A stretch of DNA of 5,401 nucleotides from an uncultured Eubacteriales bacterium (GTDB lineage: Bacteria > Bacillota > Clostridia > Oscillospirales > Oscillospiraceae), in the NCBI GenBank assembly GCA_900321335.1, contig ONVR01000040.1, positions 1-5,401 on the forward strand, given 5' to 3'. Both the position numbers and the translations under genes were made by a program. The notes under the pieces were generated by a model. That model saw only the letters and a list, made by a program, of their open reading frames with translations, ran no database searches and was not told the origin of the DNA. Position 1 is the stretch's first letter; each line of letters starts with the position of its first letter. Positions 1 through 5,401 of the stretch are shown piece after piece.

Positions 1-1
1 G

Positions 2-31
2 CCGTCCCTTCTGATCGTTTTGGATGTATAA
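2..31 (+). CDS. Possible last codons of an upstream gene (very tentative)
   Basis: Read from position 2, the sequence encodes PSLLIVLDV followed by a TAA stop at 29-31. Type IIA topoisomerase B subunits (GyrB/ParE) often end in a short hydrophobic-acidic tail such as LDI or LDV, and a B-subunit gene commonly lies just upstream of an A-subunit gene. The fragment is therefore compatible with the end of a parE/gyrB-like gene. Nine residues cannot prove homology, and frame 1 is also open through to position 78. The call depends mainly on context; sequence upstream of the window would settle it. Confidence 0.22.
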   Translation, partial: PSLLIVLDV

Positions 32-76
32 ACTCCCCCACTTTTTCCCTCTTCCGCGAGGTTAAACTAAACAGAT

Positions 77-82
77 AAGGAA
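77..82 (+). promoter_or_regulatory. Ribosome binding site of the topoisomerase A-subunit gene
   Basis: AAGGAA lies 8 nt before the ATG at 91 and fixes that start; no competing in-frame start with a better site is seen. No convincing -35/-10 pair is visible in positions 1-76. Transcription may come from further upstream, for instance from a B-subunit gene, but that is inference. Confidence 0.7.
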
Positions 83-90
83 CAAGATCT

Positions 91-2331
91 ATGGCGAAGA
101 AAAAACAGCCTGAAAAACCGAAAAGAGCGGACAGCTCCAACATCGTGGGCCTCCGGGCCGAGGTGCTTGAGCAGCAGATCACCGACACCCTGGAGATCAA
201 CTACATGCCCTACGCCATGAGCGTGATCGTCTCCCGGGCCATTCCCGAGATCGACGGCTTCAAGCCCAGCCACCGGAAGCTGCTGTACACCATGTATAAA
301 ATGGGCCTGTTAAACGGCGGCCGGACCAAGTCCGCCAATATCGTGGGCCAGACCATGCGTCTGAATCCCCACGGAGACGCCGCCATCTACGAGACTATGG
401 TGCGTCTGTCCCGGGGCCAGGGGGCCCTGCTGACGCCTTTCGTGGACTCCAAGGGCAACTTCGGCAAGGTTTACTCCCGGGATATGGCCTACGCGGCCTC
501 CCGGTACACCGAGGCAAAGCTCTCCCCCATCTGCGCGGAGCTGTTCCGGGACATTGACAAGGACAGCGTGGACATGGTGGACAACTACGACAACACCATG
601 CTGGAGCCCTCCCTGCTGCCCACCACCTTCCCCAACGTACTGGTCTCCGCCAACACGGGCATCGCCGTGGGCATGGCCAGCAACATCTGCGGCTTCAACC
701 TCACGGAGGTGTGCCGCACCACCATCGAGTATATGAAAAACCCGGATCATGACATCGCCTCCACCCTGCTGGCGCCCGATTTCCCCACCGGGGGCGAGCT
801 GATCTACGACCCCGGGGAGATCCGGGAGATCTACGAGACGGGCCGGGGCAGCTTCAAGGTCCGGTCCAAATGGCGCTATGTGAAGAGCGAAAACCTTATC
901 GAGATCTACGAGATCCCCTACACCACCACCGCCGAGGCTATCCTTGACAAGGTCGCCGAGCTGATCAAGTCCGGCAAGGTCAAGGAGATCTCCGACATGC
1001 GGGATGAATCCGACCTGTCCGGTCTGAAGCTGGCCATCGACCTCAAGCGGGGGGCCGACCCGGACAAGCTCATGGCCAAGCTCTTCAAGATGACGCCTCT
1101 GATGGACAGCTACGGCTGCAACTTCAACATCCTCATCTCCGGCATGCCCCGGGTCATGGGCGTGCGGGAGATCATCGACGAGTGGGTCTCCTGGCGCACG
1201 GAGTGTGTCAAGCGCCGGGTGTACTTCGACCTGTCCCGGAAGAAGGAAAAGCTCCACCTGCTCTACGGTCTGAAAAAGATCCTGCTGGATATCGACAAGG
1301 CCATCGCCATCATCCGCAACACGGAATCCGACGCGGAGGTCATCCCCAACCTGATGATCGGCTTCGGCATCGACGAGGTCCAGGCCGAGTACATCGCCGA
1401 GATCAAACTGCGGAACATCAACAAGGAGTACATCCTCAAGCGCACCGAGGAGACCGAGGCGCTGGAAAAGGAGATCGCAGATCTGGAGGATCTGGTGAAC
1501 AGCCGCCGGCGGATCCACAACCTCATCGCCAAGGAGCTGGAGGCCGTCATCAAGAAATACGGCACCGACCGGCGCACCGCCATCGTCTTTTCCGACGAGA
1601 TCGAGACGTACACCGAGGCCGAGACAGTGGAGAATTACCACGTGACCCTCTTCCTTTCCCGGGACGGTTACTTCAAAAAGATCAACGATCAGTCCCTGCG
1701 CATGAACAGTGAACAGAAATTCAAGGAGAACGACGGCCTTCGGGTGAGCTTTGAGGCGGAAAACGTCTCGGAGCTGCTGATCTTCACGGACCGGCAGCAG
1801 GTGTACAAGGTCCGCGCCAGCGAGTTCGAGGACACCAAGGCCTCCGCCCTGGGCACCTACCTGCCCCAGTTTCTGGATATCGACGAAAACGAGTCCATCA
1901 TCGACATGGTCCTTCTCGGGGACGGCCGTGGCGATCTGCTCTTCTTCTTTGAAAACGGCAAGGCAGCCAGGGTCCCCCTGTCCGCCTATCTGACAAAGAC
2001 CAACCGGAAAAAGCTCACCGGCGCCTATTCGGACAAGAGCCCGCTGGTGGCCATCATTCCCCTGCCGGAGGAGCTGGATCTGGCCGTATACGCCAGCGAC
2101 GGCCGAGCCCTCGTCTTCAACTCCTCGTCCCTGGCTCCCAAGACCACGCGAAACACCCAGGGCGTCGCCGTCATGGCGCTGAAAAAGAAAGCCATTCTCA
2201 CCGGGGCAAAGCCTCTGGCCCAGTCCGCAATCGCCAACGTGTCCCGGTATCGGGTCCGCTCTCTCCCCGCCGCCGGCGCGCTGATCCGCCCGGAGGACGC
2301 GGAGGAGCAGCAGCTCTCTCTGGAACTCTGA
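91..2331 (+). CDS. Type IIA DNA topoisomerase subunit A (topoisomerase IV/gyrase-like, divergent clostridial type)
   Basis: This is the DNA cleavage-and-religation subunit of a type II topoisomerase, which passes one duplex through another together with an ATPase B subunit. The 746-residue protein begins with the winged-helix breakage-reunion region (about 30-200): a GFKPSHRKLLYTM motif at 56-68, NPHGDAAIYE at 92-101, and the catalytic tyrosine Y139 preceded by R138 in SRYTEAKL. I191 in GIAVGMA matches the DNA-bending isoleucine of the family. PDFPTGG at 229-235 and the tower and coiled-coil region (about 370-490) follow. The C-terminal part (about 512-700) shows roughly four beta-pinwheel-like blades, against six in typical GyrA, and no QRRGGKG-type GyrA box. 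This favours a topoisomerase IV-like (ParC) role over a supercoiling gyrase, so I leave the symbol blank. The family is certain; the GyrA versus ParC assignment is not. The next gene starts 33 nt downstream on the same strand. Confidence 0.96.
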   Translation: MAKKKQPEKPKRADSSNIVGLRAEVLEQQITDTLEINYMPYAMSVIVSRAIPEIDGFKPSHRKLLYTMYKMGLLNGGRTKSANIVGQTMRLNPHGDAAIYETMVRLSRGQGALLTPFVDSKGNFGKVYSRDMAYAASRYTEAKLSPICAELFRDIDKDSVDMVDNYDNTMLEPSLLPTTFPNVLVSANTGIAVGMASNICGFNLTEVCRTTIEYMKNPDHDIASTLLAPDFPTGGELIYDPGEIREIYETGRGSFKVRSKWRYVKSENLIEIYEIPYTTTAEAILDKVAELIKSGKVKEISDMRDESDLSGLKLAIDLKRGADPDKLMAKLFKMTPLMDSYGCNFNILISGMPRVMGVREIIDEWVSWRTECVKRRVYFDLSRKKEKLHLLYGLKKILLDIDKAIAIIRNTESDAEVIPNLMIGFGIDEVQAEYIAEIKLRNINKEYILKRTEETEALEKEIADLEDLVNSRRRIHNLIAKELEAVIKKYGTDRRTAIVFSDEIETYTEAETVENYHVTLFLSRDGYFKKINDQSLRMNSEQKFKENDGLRVSFEAENVSELLIFTDRQQVYKVRASEFEDTKASALGTYLPQFLDIDENESIIDMVLLGDGRGDLLFFFENGKAARVPLSAYLTKTNRKKLTGAYSDKSPLVAIIPLPEELDLAVYASDGRALVFNSSSLAPKTTRNTQGVAVMALKKKAILTGAKPLAQSAIANVSRYRVRSLPAAGALIRPEDAEEQQLSLEL

Positions 2332-2350
2332 TCGAACTTTACCACGTCTG

Positions 2351-2358
2351 AAAGGAGG
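2351..2358 (+). promoter_or_regulatory. Strong ribosome binding site of the lipoprotein gene
   Basis: AAAGGAGG, a near-perfect anti-16S match, ends 6 nt before the ATG at 2365. It supports this start, which also places a complete signal peptide at the N-terminus. The 33-nt gap after the topoisomerase gene holds no hairpin that I can see, so read-through transcription is expected. Confidence 0.8.
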
Positions 2359-2364
2359 CCGCCT

Positions 2365-3708
2365 ATGAACAGGAAAATACCGCGTCTTGCCGCGGGACTT
2401 GCTCTTTGTCTGCTCTTAACAGGCTGCACCGGCGGTCTTGCCAGCGGCGACACTCTCTCCGTCACCCCCCACCAGGAAACCGGCGATACGGAGCGGGCAA
2501 CGGAGGATCTGCTGTACGCCAACAGCTATGACGAGCTCTACGACGTGGTCATGTCCATGGCCAAAAGCCGCATGACCTCGGGCGTGATCCAGGTCAACAG
2601 CTACGTGGGCGACCTGTCCGGGGATTTTGAGAACATCTGTCAGCAGATCACCCATGTTGACCCTTTCGGCGCCTATGCCGTATACTATATCAGCAGCACC
2701 ATCACACGCATCGTCTCTTACTATGAGATCAACGTCAGCATCACCTACAGCAAAAACCTGTCCCGGATCCAGTCTTTGGGCCGGGCCACCTCCAACCGCT
2801 ACTTCAACTCCGGCATTACCGACGCCGTCAAAAACTGTGAATCCTTCTACGCCGTCTACACCACCTTGGACGTGACGCCGGAGTACGTCAAGCAGTACGT
2901 GCGGGATCTGTACTACGGCAACCCTCTCGAGGTTCCCGTTCTTCCTGAGATGGAAGTCTCGGTGTACCCGGATGAGGTCCAGCCGGGGCAGGAGCGGATC
3001 GTGGAGGTGAGCTTCACCTACCCCGTCTATATCCCCCTTCTCCAGGCGACGATCCCACGTCTGAGCCAGTCGGTGCAGGCGCTGACGGAGGAAAGCGGCG
3101 GCTCCAGCGACGGGGAGATCCTGCTGTCTCTGTGCCGGGTGCTGTGCGATACGGTCACCTATACCAGTGACAGCGGCGACGCGCCCCTGTTTGCCACGGC
3201 GTGCTACACCCTGGATGAAAAGCTGGGCAACGGCGAGGGCTACGCCATGGTATACAAGGCCCTGTGCGACAAGCTGGGCCTGGAATGCCGGGTGGTGCTG
3301 GGCAGTCTCAACGATATGCCCCACGCCTGGAACATCGTCAGCATCAACGGCGAGTACTACCACGTGGACGTCTCCATGTGCGACGAGAAGGGCGAAGAGA
3401 CGTCCTTCCTGCTCCGGGACGACGATATGCTGGGCGAGTACCGCTGGGATACGGAGGGCCAGCCCAAGTGCGCGGGCTCTCTGACCTATTACGATATTAT
3501 CCAGCCGCCGACGGAAACGCTGCCGTCTGCGGAGTCCACCGGGGATACCCCGTCAGAGCCCGCACAGCCGGAGCAGACGCCCACGGCGGAAGGAGAGTCC
3601 ACAACCGGGCAGGAGGAAACATCCACCGTGCCGGAGGAGACTCCGGCAGAGCCGGACGCCCAGCCGGGTGAAGGGGACACAGAGCCGGTCGAGCCGGACG
3701 CAGCGTGA
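2365..3708 (+). CDS. Secreted lipoprotein with a degenerate transglutaminase-like domain
   Basis: The 447-residue protein has a lipoprotein signal: basic MNRK start, a hydrophobic stretch (8-18) and lipobox LTGC with C21 as the lipidated cysteine, so it is probably anchored on the outer face of the membrane. Residues about 50-240 are not recognised in detail; the stretch 185-235 looks like a beta-rich extracellular segment. Residues about 250-375 resemble the bacterial transglutaminase-like fold (TGc, cysteine-protease-like): LGNGEGYAMVYKALCDKLG (287-305), then MPHAWNIVSINGEYYHVD (318-335). H320 and D335 match the His and Asp of the triad, but the expected Cys of the G-x-C-x-G-Y-A motif is G290. 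The domain is thus probably non-catalytic and may bind peptides or wall material, which is inference. The tail (about 380-447) is a disordered Pro/Thr/Glu-rich acidic region. Spacing suggests co-transcription with both neighbours. The biological role is unknown. Confidence 0.88.
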   Translation: MNRKIPRLAAGLALCLLLTGCTGGLASGDTLSVTPHQETGDTERATEDLLYANSYDELYDVVMSMAKSRMTSGVIQVNSYVGDLSGDFENICQQITHVDPFGAYAVYYISSTITRIVSYYEINVSITYSKNLSRIQSLGRATSNRYFNSGITDAVKNCESFYAVYTTLDVTPEYVKQYVRDLYYGNPLEVPVLPEMEVSVYPDEVQPGQERIVEVSFTYPVYIPLLQATIPRLSQSVQALTEESGGSSDGEILLSLCRVLCDTVTYTSDSGDAPLFATACYTLDEKLGNGEGYAMVYKALCDKLGLECRVVLGSLNDMPHAWNIVSINGEYYHVDVSMCDEKGEETSFLLRDDDMLGEYRWDTEGQPKCAGSLTYYDIIQPPTETLPSAESTGDTPSEPAQPEQTPTAEGESTTGQEETSTVPEETPAEPDAQPGEGDTEPVEPDAA

Positions 3709-3735
3709 GACAGAAAAGAAAGGCGGAACGGGAAA

Positions 3736-4209
3736 ATGAGCAGCATACCCAACAGCTTCAAGCACAATATGATCGGCGGTTTCCGGCAGGCGGACGTGAT
3801 GAAGTACATCAAGCAGATCGCCAAACAGCGCAACGAATACCGGGACCGGAGCGATTCCATGGAAAGCACGCTTGCCCAGCTTACGGCGGAAAACGAGCAG
3901 CTGAAGGACCGCATCTCCCAGCTGGAGGCCCAGGTGGCCGAGGGCTCGGCCCGCCGGGACGCCCATGCGGAATTTGAGGCCAGGGTCCGGCATCTGGCGG
4001 ACCAGCTGGAGACGGCCCGGGGCGATCTGGACCTGTGCCGCGGCGCCCTGCACCTGTCCCAGGAGCAGCTCTCCGGCGGAACGGCCATCGGCTCCAACGC
4101 TCTGGAAAACGCGGGAAACGCCCTGGGCAAGCTTCTGGAGACCCTTTCCGGCGCCTGTCTGACGGATGAACTGAATCAGGAGGCATTAGATGGGCAACCG
4201 GATCTTTGA
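3736..4209 (+). CDS. DivIVA-like short coiled-coil protein
   Basis: This 157-residue cytoplasmic protein has no signal peptide or membrane segment. Its N-terminus (8-30, around FKHNMIGGFRQADVMKYIKQ) resembles the start of DivIVA-type proteins, where a short F-x-G-(Y/F)-(R/N)-x-x-D-V-x-x-(Y/F) pattern precedes a coiled coil; in DivIVA this part binds curved membrane at poles and septa. Residues about 31-112 are rich in E, Q, R and L with heptad-like spacing (LAQL, LKDRISQLEAQV, VRHLADQLETA), indicating a long coiled coil. The rest (113-157) is Gly/Ala/Leu-rich and not recognised. The protein is much smaller than many DivIVA homologues, so division or cell-shape function is only a suggestion. 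The start is preceded by a weak site (AAAGGCGG, 3719-3726, 9 nt before the ATG), weaker than those of its neighbours. The 3' end overlaps the next gene by 20 nt. Confidence 0.75.
   Translation: MSSIPNSFKHNMIGGFRQADVMKYIKQIAKQRNEYRDRSDSMESTLAQLTAENEQLKDRISQLEAQVAEGSARRDAHAEFEARVRHLADQLETARGDLDLCRGALHLSQEQLSGGTAIGSNALENAGNALGKLLETLSGACLTDELNQEALDGQPDL
4178..4183 (+). promoter_or_regulatory. Ribosome binding site inside the end of the DivIVA-like gene
   Basis: AGGAGG lies within the DivIVA-like coding sequence and ends 6 nt before the ATG at 4190. It decides the start of the fumarase beta gene in a different frame from the upstream gene and makes a 20-nt overlap. Ribosomes finishing the upstream gene at 4209 would pass over this start, which suggests translational coupling. 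Confidence 0.8.
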
Positions 4210-4747
4210 GCTCACCACCGATCAGCTTCCGGAGGCCGTCTCCGCCATGCGCGCCGGAGACCGGGTGATTCTCTCCGGCACCGTGTACACCTCCCGGGAC
4301 GCGGCCCACAAAAAGCTCTTTGAGCTGCTGGACAAGGGGGAGCCTCTGCCTTACGCCCTCAAGGGCACCGCCATTTACTATGCCGGCCCCACCCCCGGCT
4401 TTGACGGCATGCCCGTAGGCGCCTGCGGCCCCACCACGTCGAGCCGTATGGACGGCTTTGCGCCCCGGCTGTACGATCTGGGTCTGACCGCGACCATCGG
4501 TAAAGGCGAGCGCAGCCAGGCTGTGAAGGACGCCATCGTGCGAAACGGGGGCGTATACCTGTGCGCCATCGGCGGGGCCGGCGCTCTGATCGCCAAACAC
4601 ATCACAGCGCTGGAGGAGGTCGCTTTTCCCGAGCTGGGCTGTGAGTCCGTCAAGCGGCTGACCGTGGACCGCCTGCCGCTGACTGTGGGCGTGGACTGCC
4701 ACGGGGGCGATCTGTTCCTGGAAAAGGAAAAATACAAGGAGGACTGA
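4190..4747 (+). CDS. Class I fumarate hydratase/tartrate dehydratase-type beta subunit
   Basis: The 185-residue protein matches the C-terminal (beta) domain of iron-sulfur class I fumarases and L(+)-tartrate dehydratase, which together with an alpha subunit carrying the 4Fe-4S cluster interconverts a 2-hydroxy diacid and its unsaturated product (malate/fumarate, or tartrate to oxaloacetate). Family hallmarks in order: GDRVILSGTVYTSRDAAHKK (23-42), YYAGPTPG (63-70), the GPTTSSRMD signature (80-88), IGKG (103-106), and a Gly-rich IGGAGALIAK (127-136), then ELGCESVKRLTV (148-159) and VGVDCHGG (166-173). The length is typical for a stand-alone beta subunit, so it does not look truncated. No alpha gene is present: the genes on either side are DivIVA-like and DUF6054-like. 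Which diacid is the substrate cannot be told from this subunit; fumarase is the more common assignment. It overlaps the preceding gene and is 1 nt from the next. Confidence 0.9.
   Translation: MGNRIFELTTDQLPEAVSAMRAGDRVILSGTVYTSRDAAHKKLFELLDKGEPLPYALKGTAIYYAGPTPGFDGMPVGACGPTTSSRMDGFAPRLYDLGLTATIGKGERSQAVKDAIVRNGGVYLCAIGGAGALIAKHITALEEVAFPELGCESVKRLTVDRLPLTVGVDCHGGDLFLEKEKYKED
4736..4742 (+). promoter_or_regulatory. Ribosome binding site inside the end of the fumarase beta gene
   Basis: AAGGAGG ends 6 nt before the ATG at 4749 and sits in the final codons of the fumarase-type gene, whose stop is at 4745-4747. This fixes the start of the following small gene and ties its translation to that of its neighbour. 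Confidence 0.8.
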
Positions 4748-4748
4748 A

Positions 4749-5087
4749 ATGGCAAAACTGGAATACAGACTGCGCGGCTCTTTTGATCAGGCGCTGAACG
4801 TGATCCACGACGGCGTGCTGTCCGGAAGCGCATCGGCCACCTATGAGGACGGCAGCGACATCACCGTAGACGGCGTCCGCTGCGCCGTAAGGGTTTACGA
4901 GCGCTATTCCATTATGGGCAGCAACCGGGTAAGCCTGAACGTGACCCTCATGGGAAGAGACGGGGAACTGTATCTGTCCGCCATCACATCCGGCGGCAGT
5001 CAGGCCACCTTTTTCAAGCTCAACACCATCGGCGAAGAGGCCTTTCTGGACAAGCTGGACGCCGTGGTGCGGAATCTGGCCTACTGA
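4749..5087 (+). CDS. Small conserved protein resembling the DUF6054 family, function unknown
   Basis: The 112-residue protein has no signal peptide, membrane segment or metal-binding cysteine cluster (its only Cys is C45), so it is probably cytoplasmic. I recall similar short proteins in Firmicutes grouped as DUF6054, with the same order of features: a MAKLEYRLRG start, a conserved GSASATYED stretch (26-34), CAVRVYERYSIMGSNRVSLN (45-64), and SAITSGGSQATFFKLNTIGE (77-96). This family match is from memory, not from a search. The pattern of a helix (11-24) followed by alternating hydrophobic strands and a final helix (95-110) suggests a compact alpha/beta fold. It starts 1 nt after the fumarase-type gene, with its ribosome binding site inside that gene, and is the last gene before the terminator. 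No function can be stated; an accessory role with the neighbouring enzyme would be only a guess. Confidence 0.8.
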   Translation: MAKLEYRLRGSFDQALNVIHDGVLSGSASATYEDGSDITVDGVRCAVRVYERYSIMGSNRVSLNVTLMGRDGELYLSAITSGGSQATFFKLNTIGEEAFLDKLDAVVRNLAY

Positions 5088-5107
5088 AATACCAACCCAA
5101 AGCAGAC

Positions 5108-5142
5108 AAAACGCGCGTAACGAAATCGTTACGCGCGTTTTT
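5108..5142. terminator. Bidirectional intrinsic terminator between convergent genes
   Basis: The arms ACGCGCGTAACG (5111-5122) and CGTTACGCGCGT (5127-5138) are perfect 12-bp inverted repeats around a 4-nt AAAT loop. Three more A:T pairs (5108-5110 with 5139-5141) extend the base. A run of five T follows on the plus strand (5138-5142), and the AAAA at 5108-5111 gives four T on the minus strand. The hairpin is 21 nt after the stop of the small gene and 11 nt beyond the stop of the minus-strand aminotransferase, so it can end transcription from both sides. Confidence 0.93.
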
Positions 5143-5152
5143 CCGTATCCGT

Positions 5153-5401
5153 TTACGCCTCCAGCACTGCCTTCAAAACGGCAAGGCCGTCGTCCATCTC
5201 CTCTTTCGTAATCACAAGAGGCGGCAGCATTCGCAGGGCGTCGCTGCCGGCGGTGAGGATCAGCAGGCCCTGCCCGGCGCAGGCCCTGGCCACTTCTCCC
5301 GGCGTCTTTCCCTCCAGGGCAACGCCCAGCATCAGGCCCTTGCCCCGGACACCCTTGACGCAGGGCAGCTTCCAGTCCAGGATCTGCTGTGTGAGATAGG
5401 C
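5153..5401 (-). CDS. argD: Acetylornithine aminotransferase-type enzyme, C-terminal 82 residues (partial)
   Basis: Only the end of this minus-strand gene is in the window; it runs off the right edge and stops with TAA (complement of 5153-5155). It has class III (PLP-dependent) aminotransferase C-terminal features: VRGKGLMLGVALEG (window residues 18-31), a GLLILTAGSDALRMLPPLVI stretch (45-64), then a TKEEMDDGLAVLK helix (65-77). The RGKGLM-LG and LTAG-LRMLPPLVIT pattern is typical of ArgD, which transaminates N-acetylglutamate semialdehyde to N-acetylornithine in arginine synthesis. The PLP lysine and most of the fold lie outside the window. Related class III enzymes, such as succinylornithine or 4-aminobutyrate transaminases, share the fold, so the symbol is probable rather than certain. 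It is convergent with the five-gene unit and shares its terminator. Confidence 0.83.
   Translation of the reverse strand, partial: AYLTQQILDWKLPCVKGVRGKGLMLGVALEGKTPGEVARACAGQGLLILTAGSDALRMLPPLVITKEEMDDGLAVLKAVLEA

Noticed and set aside
20..32. TATAAA-like sequence as a promoter -10 element
   Set aside because: No acceptable -35 element lies at the right distance within the window, and the bases may be the end of an upstream gene.
809..915. Repeated GAGATCTACGAG words in the topoisomerase gene
   Set aside because: They encode E-I-Y-E in similar protein contexts within one reading frame; codon bias explains them better than a repeat element.
310..1641. A 443-codon open frame on the minus strand opposite the topoisomerase gene
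   Set aside because: It is antisense to a clearly conserved gene and its translation is low-complexity, rich in G, V, D, L and H, as expected from the complement of GC-rich codons. No family motif is recognised.
2416..3363. A 315-codon minus-strand open frame opposite the lipoprotein gene
   Set aside because: Same shadow pattern (V, G, D, H-rich), with no recognisable domain; the plus-strand frame has a lipobox and a transglutaminase-like domain.
3705..3977. A GTG-started plus-strand frame overlapping the end of the lipoprotein gene
   Set aside because: It lacks a good ribosome binding site, and its downstream part is a frame-shifted reading of the DivIVA-like gene.
3881..4702. A 273-codon minus-strand open frame across the DivIVA-like and fumarase genes
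   Set aside because: It spans two well-supported opposite-strand genes and its translation becomes Pro/Arg/Gly-rich with no motif.
5111..5138. The perfect inverted repeat as an operator or attachment site
   Set aside because: The position between two convergent stops, the 4-nt loop and the flanking T-runs on both strands fit an intrinsic terminator.

Overview
The window looks like chromosomal DNA from a GC-rich, Gram-positive Clostridia relative, most likely Oscillospiraceae or a neighbouring gut lineage. This placement rests on strong AGGAGG-type ribosome binding sites, tightly packed co-directional genes, a type IIA topoisomerase A subunit of a divergent clostridial type, a transglutaminase-like lipoprotein, a DivIVA-like coiled-coil protein and a DUF6054-like small protein. 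It is an inference from protein character, not from a database search. I see no mobile element, CRISPR array, tRNA or rRNA.

Layout: positions 1-90 are a short leader that may hold the last codons of an upstream gene. Five plus-strand genes follow: a topoisomerase IV/gyrase-like A subunit (91-2331), a lipoprotein with a degenerate transglutaminase-like domain (2365-3708), a short DivIVA-like coiled-coil protein (3736-4209), a class I fumarase/tartrate dehydratase beta subunit (4190-4747) and a small conserved protein (4749-5087). Gaps are 33 nt, 27 nt, a 20-nt overlap and 1 nt, so the five genes probably form one transcription unit, and at least the last three look translationally linked. A strong hairpin with a T-run at 5108-5142 closes the unit. 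It also has a T-run in the opposite direction, so it probably serves the convergent gene as well. That gene, on the minus strand (5153-5401), is the C-terminal end of an acetylornithine aminotransferase-type enzyme (argD-like).

The operon mixes DNA topology, cell envelope/cell division and carbon metabolism genes, and no shared pathway is evident. The points most worth a second look are: (1) the transglutaminase-like lipoprotein keeps the His and Asp of the triad but has Gly where the catalytic Cys should be; (2) the topoisomerase has Ala at the main quinolone-contact serine position, and lacks a recognisable GyrA box; (3) the fumarase-type beta subunit has no alpha-subunit gene beside it, its 5' neighbour being an overlapping DivIVA-like gene.

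I do not see a clear new defence or mobile system here; this is mostly an ordinary housekeeping region with some unusual residues and an odd gene order.
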